Shown here: in pieces, positions 1 through 5,261 of the stretch | Position numbering within the stretch: the first letter of the stretch is position 1 | Layout: the number at the start of each line of letters is the position of its first letter | DNA from: an uncultured Planctomycetaceae bacterium | GTDB lineage: Bacteria > Planctomycetota > Planctomycetia > Planctomycetales > Planctomycetaceae | Assembly (NCBI GenBank): GCA_903823545.1 | Contig: CAIJTL010001332.1 | Location: 1 to 7,503, forward strand | Direction of reading: 5' to 3' | Length of the DNA stretch: 7,503 nt | The notes under the pieces: model-generated | Database searches by the model: none | Told to the model about the DNA's origin: nothing | What the model saw: only the letters and a program-made list of their open reading frames with translations | Made by a program: the position numbers and the translations under genes

Positions 1-13
1 GAGTCAGACTCAT
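1..13 (-). CDS. 5' end of a gene downstream of nuoC, probably nuoD (partial)
   Basis: Only the first four codons (M-S-L-T) are inside the window; the gene continues beyond position 1. The start is supported by a GAGG motif (19-22, read on the minus strand) 5 nt upstream of the ATG, which is one of the better ribosome binding sites in the window. It follows nuoC at a distance of 77 bp on the same strand. In most complex I clusters nuoD (the 49-kDa-type quinone-site subunit) comes directly after nuoC, so nuoD is the natural guess, but four residues cannot identify it. The call rests on position alone. Confidence 0.35.
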
Positions 14-18
14 GGAAA

Positions 19-24
19 CCTCGT
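19..24 (-). promoter_or_regulatory. Ribosome binding site for the gene starting at 13
   Basis: The minus strand reads ACGAGG, a good Shine-Dalgarno match, 5 nt before the ATG at 13-11. It supports that ATG over the one at 60-58, which opens a 16-codon frame that stops at 10. Confidence 0.45.
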
Positions 25-90
25 AGGAATGGCTCTCTCGCCAGTCCGAATTACTTTCATTCAATGGGAACGGCCCAACAACCCTCTGAA

Positions 91-624
91 CTACCGACCG
101 CGGACGCCGTGGTATTCCAATGGTTGCTCGTAGTCTTTGCGAAGGCCGTGGCCTTCCCAATCTTCGGGACACAGAATGCGTCGCAGATTGGGGTGATCAA
201 CAAAGTTGACTCCAACCAAGTCATAGCACTCGCGTTCATGCCAATCAGCAATAGCCCACACGCTTGCCACGGATGGGACATCGGGCAGAGCTTTCGTTGC
301 GTCGTCTTTCCAACGAGCAACCTTCACCTTCACCGTAATGCGGTGTCGCAGCGAGTAACTCGTCAGATGGTAGACGACTGCAACATGCGGTTGGTGATTG
401 AACTTCGCGGCTTTCTTCGGATCGGGCTCAAAGTAATCGACTCCGCAAAGGTCATTCAGATGATCGAACTGAGTCCGTTCGTCGTGTTTCAGGAACCTCG
501 AGACATCGACAATTGAGTCCACGGCAACTTCGATCCAAGGATCTTTGGCCGTGAAGTTAGAGCCGATGATCTTGCTCTCGCCAAACTGTCCAACGAGCAA
601 CTTGTGAAGGTCTTCAGCGGTCAT
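91..624 (-). CDS. nuoC: NADH-quinone oxidoreductase subunit C (30 kDa-type)
   Basis: NuoC is a peripheral-arm subunit of respiratory complex I. It packs against NuoD and helps hold the hydrophilic arm that passes electrons from NADH to quinone; it binds no cofactor itself. The 177-residue protein carries the family signature near its C-terminus: E-R-E-C-Y-D-L at about 130-136, then DHPNLRRIL at 143-151, and the G-L-R-K-D-Y end motif at about 160-165. It is a stand-alone NuoC, not a NuoCD fusion. The length is ordinary for the unfused form. No strong Shine-Dalgarno precedes the ATG at 624. It lies 97 bp after nuoA in an otherwise tight cluster and is followed by a probable nuoD. Identification is firm from the signature. 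Confidence 0.95.
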   Translation of the reverse strand: MTAEDLHKLLVGQFGESKIIGSNFTAKDPWIEVAVDSIVDVSRFLKHDERTQFDHLNDLCGVDYFEPDPKKAAKFNHQPHVAVVYHLTSYSLRHRITVKVKVARWKDDATKALPDVPSVASVWAIADWHERECYDLVGVNFVDHPNLRRILCPEDWEGHGLRKDYEQPLEYHGVRGR

Positions 625-664
625 GTTTTCAACTCATATGACGGAGCAAATCTATGTCCGTAAT

Positions 665-720
665 CAAATTCCAAATGCCGCCGAATTTATTGGCGGCTCC
701 AATCGATGATTTCAAATTTG
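665..720 (-). other. Nested inverted repeat (RNA hairpin) between nuoA and nuoC
   Basis: A perfect 6-bp GC-only stem, GCCGCC (677-682) and GGCGGC (692-697), encloses a 9-nt loop. Outside it, CAAATT and AATTTG (665-670 and 715-720) can form a second 6-bp stem. The transcript after the inner stem reads AUUUGGAAUUU on the minus strand, which is U-rich but not a clean U-tract. It could be a weak terminator, an mRNA processing or stability element, or a hairpin adjusting nuoC levels. A full terminator is unlikely because more nuo genes appear to follow. Confidence 0.5.
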
Positions 721-721
721 C

Positions 722-1243
722 TCAGGCTTGTTGCTCAACAGGTGCGGGCTTTTGGTAGGCTCGAACCCAGTCCAAGTCCCCACGCTTCCAAACATAGGCA
801 AAACCAACCATGAGAACACCGAAGAACACCGTGATGTCGATCATACTGGCCATGCCAAGTTGTAGGGCCGTTTCAGCAGAGATCGCCTGCGAAGCATCAA
901 GCGTTCCAGGGGCGACATTCAGTAGCTTTTCCGAAATATGAGTTCGAGCCTCGCTGGAAAGACGATTGTCGGCAAGTTGCATCGCACCTCCGTAGACCGA
1001 AGCCCACGGGAAAAAGAAAGCGACTTCAACGTCGAAAACAATGAAGAGCAATGCGACAGCGTAGTAACGAAGGTCAAACTGAATGTAGCTGGAGCCAATT
1101 GTCGGCTCGCCGCATTCGTAAATCGCGTCCTTTTCAGGAGTCGGCAAACTTGGTCGAACGAAACGGCCAATCACCAATGGAGCGAGGACGATGCCAATCC
1201 CGGCCACGATGAATAGCACGATATGTCCCACAAGATCCGTCAT
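722..1243 (-). CDS. nuoA: NADH-quinone oxidoreductase subunit A, with an internal insertion
   Basis: NuoA (ND3-type) is a small membrane subunit of complex I at the junction of membrane and peripheral arms, near the quinone tunnel. Three hydrophobic helices are visible: about residues 7-27, 61-83 and 134-152. The loop after helix 1 has the invariant Y-E-C-G at 42-45, the ND3 loop cysteine being C44. Helix 2 has the conserved acidic pair in F-D-V-E (D71, E73). At 173 residues it is longer than usual for the family (E. coli 147, many near 120). Most of the extra length is a polar stretch at about 85-132 between helices 2 and 3. It starts 22 bp after the DUF2203 gene and has only a weak upstream AGAG. 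The identity is certain from the Y-E-C-G and F-D-V-E motifs. Confidence 0.95.
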   Translation of the reverse strand: MTDLVGHIVLFIVAGIGIVLAPLVIGRFVRPSLPTPEKDAIYECGEPTIGSSYIQFDLRYYAVALLFIVFDVEVAFFFPWASVYGGAMQLADNRLSSEARTHISEKLLNVAPGTLDASQAISAETALQLGMASMIDITVFFGVLMVGFAYVWKRGDLDWVRAYQKPAPVEQQA

Positions 1244-1265
1244 GATTTATCAATTTCTCTGTTGG

Positions 1266-1751
1266 CTAATTTTGAGAAGTGTTGGTGGAAGCAAATCGAG
1301 AGTGTAACGGCAAATCAGCAACCGACTGCCGCCCAGAAAATCCGGATTTAAGATCGTGCCAAAAATCTACAGAAGCTTCCCCGAGCTTCCAGCAAAGGCA
1401 GGCTTCACGGTCATCAACAATCGTCGGGAAATCGCAGAGCCCAATATTGGGATCTTTGAGCTCTACACCAAGCTCAGCTAATTCGTGAGCAAAACCGTTG
1501 AGCCGCTCAATGTCCTCTCGAATCTCGGCATCCATTTGTTCGAGCTCTTCGGTGTATGGAGACGCTTGCCTCTTTGTGCCAGTCCCATCCTGGTGCATGA
1601 GCATTGTAAGCCGCTCGCGGCGTTCCTGGACATCGGCAAACAGAGTCACGATGTCGTCAACGATCGCACGCACCAGCGGTAAACGCTGATTTGCTTCGGC
1701 GACGGAGAAGAATCGCTTTTCGTACTGCCGTTCGGCGGTAGCCGCTTTCAT
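1266..1751 (-). CDS. DUF2203 family protein
   Basis: The function of this family is unknown. The 161-residue soluble protein has the DUF2203 layout: an N-terminal FFSVAEANQRLPLVR motif at 14-28, a charged middle helix region (about 30-95, likely coiled coil), then GVELKD at 95-100, DFP at 107-109, the CWKLGE segment at 120-125, W-H at 131-132 and GFSGRQ at 137-142. There is no signal peptide or membrane segment. The start codon lies 3 bp past the nuoI stop, so translation is probably coupled to nuoI, and nuoA starts 22 bp after its end. Sitting between two complex I genes suggests a role in complex I assembly or simple co-expression, but that is inference from position. The family assignment comes from remembered motifs. 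Confidence 0.85.
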   Translation of the reverse strand: MKAATAERQYEKRFFSVAEANQRLPLVRAIVDDIVTLFADVQERRERLTMLMHQDGTGTKRQASPYTEELEQMDAEIREDIERLNGFAHELAELGVELKDPNIGLCDFPTIVDDREACLCWKLGEASVDFWHDLKSGFSGRQSVADLPLHSRFASTNTSQN

Positions 1752-1754
1752 CGC

Positions 1755-2306
1755 TTAGTGCTCGCTGGCTTCAAAGCCGAAGGGACTCGGTTCACCTTTG
1801 ACCCAAACTGGCTCGTACAGAACTTTCGATTCTGCGACAGCCGTCGGGTTAATCGTTGCTTGGCCCCACGCCACGGGCAACGGCAGCTTCGCGTAATCGA
1901 CAATGCAACCATCACGGCTATAGCAACTCAGGTCGAAATTCGATCCCATGAAGATGCAATCGACGGGGCACGGCTCGACGCACAGAGCACAGAACATGCA
2001 CTTCGTATAGTCGACGGCGAAGCCATCGATGCGAAAGCCCTTGCCGACCGGGCTCTTTACCTTCTCGATGTAAATGCAGTCTACCGGACAAGCGACAGCG
2101 CACTTCTCGCAGCCGATGCAGGTCGTCAGGTCAAATCGATGAAACCCGCGATAACGAGCTTTCACCGGGACCGGAGCCTCAGGGTACTCGAACACTTCCG
2201 TAAAGGTTCGCCGAGGATACGTTTTGAACATCGTCCACATCGTCACGATCATCCCTTGCAGGACGGTCGAAACGGCGAACCACACATTTCGAAACCAAGC
2301 AACCAT
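1755..2306 (-). CDS. nuoI: NADH-quinone oxidoreductase subunit I (2x[4Fe-4S] ferredoxin-like)
   Basis: NuoI (TYKY-type) holds iron-sulfur clusters N6a and N6b, which pass electrons down the peripheral arm of complex I toward N2 and quinone. Two classic 4Fe-4S motifs are present: C63-x2-C66-x2-C69-x3-C73-P and C103-x2-C106-x2-C109-x3-C113-P. All eight ligands are intact. The N-terminal 27 residues are hydrophobic and aromatic, fitting the amphipathic helices that anchor NuoI to the membrane arm. The 183-residue length is normal. The start at 2306 is the only plausible one: the in-frame region upstream reaches a stop (TAG) without another ATG, GTG or TTG. The best Shine-Dalgarno-like motif, GGAGG, lies 16 nt upstream inside a hairpin. 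It appears to be the first nuo gene of this transcript. Confidence 0.96.
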   Translation of the reverse strand: MVAWFRNVWFAVSTVLQGMIVTMWTMFKTYPRRTFTEVFEYPEAPVPVKARYRGFHRFDLTTCIGCEKCAVACPVDCIYIEKVKSPVGKGFRIDGFAVDYTKCMFCALCVEPCPVDCIFMGSNFDLSCYSRDGCIVDYAKLPLPVAWGQATINPTAVAESKVLYEPVWVKGEPSPFGFEASEH

Positions 2307-2311
2307 AACTT

Positions 2312-2340
2312 GTTCCGCAACGCCTCCATGTTGGAGGAAC
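2312..2340 (-). promoter_or_regulatory. Hairpin in the nuoI leader covering a GGAGG motif
   Basis: On the minus strand, CCUCCA (2337-2332) and UGGAGG (2328-2323) form a perfect 6-bp stem with a 3-nt loop. GUUCC (2340-2336) can alternatively pair with GGAAC (2316-2312). The two stems share bases, so the full forms are mutually exclusive. The GGAGG in the first stem is the only strong Shine-Dalgarno-like sequence before nuoI, though 16 nt from the ATG is too far for an ordinary site. A translational control role is inference. Confidence 0.35.
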
Positions 2341-2357
2341 TATAGACTCAAAAACAC

Positions 2358-2374
2358 TTGCCGATCGTCGACAA
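2358..2374. promoter_or_regulatory. Operator-like imperfect dyad upstream of nuoI
   Basis: TTGcCGA (2358-2364) and TCGaCAA (2368-2374) form a dyad with 6 of 7 pairs matching around a 3-nt centre. A third copy of the half-site, TCGGCAA at 2401-2407, is a perfect inverted match to the first arm. The dyad would fall just downstream of the predicted transcription start. A binding site for a dimeric regulator is possible; no known regulator is recognised. Confidence 0.3.
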
Positions 2375-2383
2375 CGGGCTGTG

Positions 2384-2412
2384 ATTATTAGGACTGACTG
2401 TCGGCAACTCAA
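2384..2412 (-). promoter_or_regulatory. Candidate sigma-70-type promoter for the nuo genes
   Basis: On the minus strand TTGAGT (2412-2407) and AATAAT (2389-2384) are separated by exactly 17 bp. They match the -35 consensus at 4 of 6 and the -10 consensus at 5 of 6 positions. The predicted start near 2377 would leave a leader of about 70 nt before nuoI. The gap follows trpD directly, so the nuo genes could be transcribed independently of trpD. Consensus matching alone is weak evidence in this type of organism. Confidence 0.35.
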
Positions 2413-2428
2413 GCCATCGCGCTAAGTC

Positions 2429-3466
2429 TCACGATGCGTTCGCCGAGAATGTGTGAGTTAGCTTTATAAACTTGGTTAGCAACTCGGCTGCTTTGCCGTC
2501 GGTAATCGCAAGATTCGCACGAACCGCCGCTTGTCTCGGAGCGGTTTCAGCTCCAATAGCGATTAACGCCGCCGCCGCATTCGCGACGATGATGTCGTGA
2601 GCTGGTCCGGGACTCCCATTGAACACGGCAGTCAATCGCGAAGCGCTCTCCTTAGATGACGAGACACGCAACTGGTCGACGTGACATTCTGATAAGCCGA
2701 AATCGGCCGCATTCCAGATTAGGCGATTGACGTTTTCACCAATCACTTCAAAGACCACAGTCTCGCCCCACAAGCTAACTTCGTCGAGCTGGTCATTTCC
2801 ACAAACGACAAGCACTCGAGTTCGTCCGAGCTTTGCCGAAGCGCGAGCCAGCTTTTCCGCTGTTGCGATACGTGACGCGCCAAGCAGTTGAAACTCTGCC
2901 TGAGCAGGATTTGTCAGTGGACCAAGCAAGTTAAACAGTGTCCGAAAACGCAGGGCTTTGCGAACAGGGACGGCATGTCGCATAGCACCATGAAAGACTG
3001 GCGCGAAGCAAAACCCGATTCCAACTTCGTCGATACATTTCCCGACCTGAGCCGGAGTCAACTGCGTGTTTACTCCGAGAGCTTCCAAAACATCGGCGGA
3101 ACCAGAGCTACTTGAGACACTTCGGTTTCCGTGTTTCGCGACTGGAACTCCACAAGCTGCAGCCACGATTGCCGTCGCCGTGCTGATATTCAAGGTACGC
3201 AGCTCATCGCCGCCGGTTCCGCACGTGTCAAGAAGCCCGCGACGCTGGGTAGGAACTTTCTCTGCGCGCTCACTCATCGCACGAGCAGCTCCGACAATCT
3301 CGTCCACGGATTCGCCTTTGACCCGCAGAGCCGTCAGGAACGCAGCAATCGAAACTTCGTCGCATTGTCCATCCATAATCGCGGCAACTGCTGCTCGGCA
3401 AGCCGATTCTGGGACGTCTTGTCTTTCGAGCAGCGGCACGATGGCCTGTTCGATCGCGGCGTGCAT
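2429..3466 (-). CDS. trpD: Anthranilate phosphoribosyltransferase
   Basis: TrpD transfers the phosphoribosyl group of PRPP to anthranilate, giving phosphoribosyl-anthranilate in the second dedicated step of tryptophan synthesis; it is cytosolic. The 345-residue length is typical of the unfused enzyme. The nucleoside-phosphorylase-type helical N-terminal domain is followed by the PRPP and magnesium site GTGGD (83-87), N-I-S-T at 93-96, KHGNR (111-115) and the S-S-G-S-A-D-x-L-E-A-L-G stretch at about 120-131. Further on are the R-x-L-F-N-L-L-G-P-L-x-N-P-A motif and an acidic D-E pair in the G-N-D-Q-L-D-E segment. No key motif is missing. The ATG at 3466 gives a normal N-terminus with only a weak upstream GGA. 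It diverges from the aroDE-like gene and precedes the nuo genes by 122 bp; no other trp gene is in view. Confidence 0.96.
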   Translation of the reverse strand: MHAAIEQAIVPLLERQDVPESACRAAVAAIMDGQCDEVSIAAFLTALRVKGESVDEIVGAARAMSERAEKVPTQRRGLLDTCGTGGDELRTLNISTATAIVAAACGVPVAKHGNRSVSSSSGSADVLEALGVNTQLTPAQVGKCIDEVGIGFCFAPVFHGAMRHAVPVRKALRFRTLFNLLGPLTNPAQAEFQLLGASRIATAEKLARASAKLGRTRVLVVCGNDQLDEVSLWGETVVFEVIGENVNRLIWNAADFGLSECHVDQLRVSSSKESASRLTAVFNGSPGPAHDIIVANAAAALIAIGAETAPRQAAVRANLAITDGKAAELLTKFIKLTHTFSANAS

Positions 3467-3752
3467 GTTGTGGATTCCAGACGGTCAAAAATACGGTGAC
3501 TGAAGTCGATGCAAGTAACGTCATTTGGGGAATATCAAACCGAGCAAGTGTTTGCTAGCAATACAGGCTTCGATCGACGGCTTCGCCGCGAAACAGTCTC
3601 TAAAATGGCCTCAGAGGACTTCGACACGCTGGCAGAAGTTGACGAATTTCGTTCTGATCTTGAGAGGGCTTGCGAAACCATCGAACTGTTTTCGACTCTC
3701 TCCTCGCACCGCTTCCTCAATTAGCAACGCTCTGACCGAGGCGAATTACACC
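3467..3752. other. Divergent intergenic region between trpD and the aroDE-like gene
   Basis: These 286 bp must hold the 5' leaders of both genes. I see no convincing paired -35/-10 for either strand; a lone TAAAAT (3601-3606, plus) and TATTTT (3493-3488, minus) are weak -10 candidates. The heptamer GGCTTCG is directly repeated at 3566-3572 and 3579-3585. The reading frame of the aroDE-like gene stays open upstream as far as 3525, but that extension does not resemble any known N-terminus. A separate 71-codon frame lies at 3509-3724. Confidence 0.5.
3738..3741 (+). promoter_or_regulatory. Ribosome binding site supporting the start at 3753
   Basis: GAGG lies 11 nt before the ATG at 3753. This and the beta-strand MICISVS at the new N-terminus, as expected for the first strand of a type I dehydroquinase barrel, favour 3753 over the farther upstream ATG at 3525. 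Confidence 0.5.
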
Positions 3753-5222
3753 ATGATTTGTATTTCTGTTTCACCTGAATCGCGGACATTGGCGAAAGTC
3801 GATTTGTTGAATGCTGCCAATCGTTGTGACATCGTGGAATTGGGACTCGATAATCTCCTAAAAGAGCCAAACGTTGCCGAACTGATGGAAGACATTCCGA
3901 AGCCAATCTTGGTCTCGTGTCGTAGCAAGGAGCAGGGAGGGGCCTGGGAGGGAACAGAGGCCGAGCGGATTGTTTTGCTGCGACAAGCGATCGTCGCGGG
4001 ACCGGCTTACATTGAGTTGGATCTCGAAACCGCGAAGTCGATTCCTCGATTCGGGAAGACGAAGCGAGTCATCAGCTACACCAGCTTGGACCGACCGCTT
4101 TCGAGCAACATTGATGCAATCTTTGAGCAGGCCAAAAAGGTGAACGCCGACGTCGTCAAATTCACTTGGCCAACGCCGACACTTGAGGCCGCGTGGCCAC
4201 TGTTGTCGGCAGTTTCAAAGAAGCGAGAGATTCCGGTCGTTGGCCTGGGACTTGGTCGAGCGGGATTGACGTTTTCGTTATTGGGCCGGAAATACGGCTC
4301 GCCGTGGATTTACGCCGCACTCGAAAAAGGCATGGAATCGTTTGAAGGACAGGCGACCGTCTTTGAACTCGATGAAACTTACGGCTGGCGAAACATCGAC
4401 ACGCAGACCAAGTTTCTTGCCGTTTCGGGACTTGGCGATGCGGAAGAAGCGACCGTGCGGACGATGAACAAGATGTTCAACAAGGCAAGCCTCAATATGC
4501 GCTGTCTTCCAGTCGCCACAGAGAAATTCGACAAGTTCAAGCAGATGCTCGATGCGCTCAAAGTCAACGTGCTCTTCGCCGCAGGCAAGACCGCTCAAGA
4601 GATGTTGCCGTTGGCTGAGAAGATGGAAGAGGTGACACAGATGTCACAGCACGGTGACTTGATGCTGAAACAGAACGACGTCTGGACTGCCTACAACAGC
4701 ATTTGGCGAAGTGCGGTCAAAGCCTTGGAGGCAACACTCGGAAAAGGGAGCGGTGATGCTCGACCTCTCGATCGCCGTAACGTCATGGTCATCGGTAGCG
4801 GCGGTTTGGCGAAGTCGATGATTTATGGGATTGCCAAACGCAAGGGACTGGTCAGTGTTTCCAGCTCAAACGACAAAGAGGCGCAGGAACTCGCCATTCA
4901 AATGAATGTGCGATTCGTGCCTTACCAAAACCTTTACAACACCTTAGCTGACGTCGTGATCTTTGCTGACCCGGCTATGCAACTTGGTGGCAAAAAGGAT
5001 GAGTTCAATCCGGGATATTTGCGAGCCAGCATGATGGCGCTCGACGTTACGACAATGCCTGCCGAAAGCCCGGTCATGAAGGAAGCTCGTGAACGAGGCG
5101 CAAAGACCGTTGCACCCGTCGATGTCTATGCGGAGCAACTCGCGACGCAATTTAAATCCGCAACTGGTCAAGATCTTCCAGCAGCGGACTTCCGAAAAGA
5201 ACTGACCGCAGCGCCGGAGTAA
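3753..5222 (+). CDS. AroDE-like fusion: type I 3-dehydroquinate dehydratase domain plus shikimate dehydrogenase domain, atypical active sites
   Basis: The 489-residue protein has the domain order of bifunctional dehydroquinase-shikimate dehydrogenases, which perform steps 3 and 4 of the shikimate pathway. Residues 1-215 follow a type I dehydroquinase: VELGLD (28-33), SCRSKEQGG (55-63), YIELDL (86-91), VISYT (106-110), ADVVKF (132-137) with the Schiff-base lysine as K136, and F-E-G-Q ending at Q200. Residues 220-489 follow AroE: K279 at the catalytic-lysine position, a GSGG nucleotide-binding turn at 348-351, S-N-D-K at 372-375, and the C-terminal E-Q-L-A-T-Q-F with T-G at 461-472. Several canonical catalytic residues appear replaced in both halves. 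The acyltransferase gene follows after 39 bp. The start was chosen from the GAGG at 3738 and the domain boundary. Fold assignment is solid; either activity is uncertain. Confidence 0.82.
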   Translation: MICISVSPESRTLAKVDLLNAANRCDIVELGLDNLLKEPNVAELMEDIPKPILVSCRSKEQGGAWEGTEAERIVLLRQAIVAGPAYIELDLETAKSIPRFGKTKRVISYTSLDRPLSSNIDAIFEQAKKVNADVVKFTWPTPTLEAAWPLLSAVSKKREIPVVGLGLGRAGLTFSLLGRKYGSPWIYAALEKGMESFEGQATVFELDETYGWRNIDTQTKFLAVSGLGDAEEATVRTMNKMFNKASLNMRCLPVATEKFDKFKQMLDALKVNVLFAAGKTAQEMLPLAEKMEEVTQMSQHGDLMLKQNDVWTAYNSIWRSAVKALEATLGKGSGDARPLDRRNVMVIGSGGLAKSMIYGIAKRKGLVSVSSSNDKEAQELAIQMNVRFVPYQNLYNTLADVVIFADPAMQLGGKKDEFNPGYLRASMMALDVTTMPAESPVMKEARERGAKTVAPVDVYAEQLATQFKSATGQDLPAADFRKELTAAPE

Positions 5223-5247
5223 TCTTTTCGCAATCAGCGAATCGTGC

Positions 5248-5253
5248 GGAAAG
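5248..5253 (+). promoter_or_regulatory. Ribosome binding site supporting the acyltransferase start at 5262
   Basis: GGAAAG sits 8 nt before the ATG at 5262. It overlaps the region just after the possible GTG start at 5244, so the ATG is preferred and the protein is six residues shorter than the longest frame. Confidence 0.55.
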
Positions 5254-5261
5254 AACGAATA

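Noticed and set aside
64..516. 150-codon plus-strand frame opposite nuoC
   Set aside because: NuoC is confirmed by its signature; the antisense frame is a codon-bias shadow.
665..720. Intrinsic terminator ending the nuo transcript
   Set aside because: The stem is only 6 bp, the following U-run is interrupted, and nuoC and another gene follow on the same strand. It is kept only as a hairpin of unknown role.
1758..2345. 195-codon plus-strand frame covering nuoI in antisense
   Set aside because: It lies entirely opposite nuoI, whose eight cysteine ligands prove the minus-strand frame. The antisense product has no recognisable motif.
3066..3503. 145-codon plus-strand frame opposite trpD
   Set aside because: TrpD is complete and motif-confirmed on the other strand.
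3525..3752. 76-residue N-terminal extension of the aroDE-like protein
   Set aside because: The dehydroquinase barrel begins at the ATG at 3753 with a GAGG upstream. The extension is basic, low in recognisable structure and overlaps the likely promoter region.
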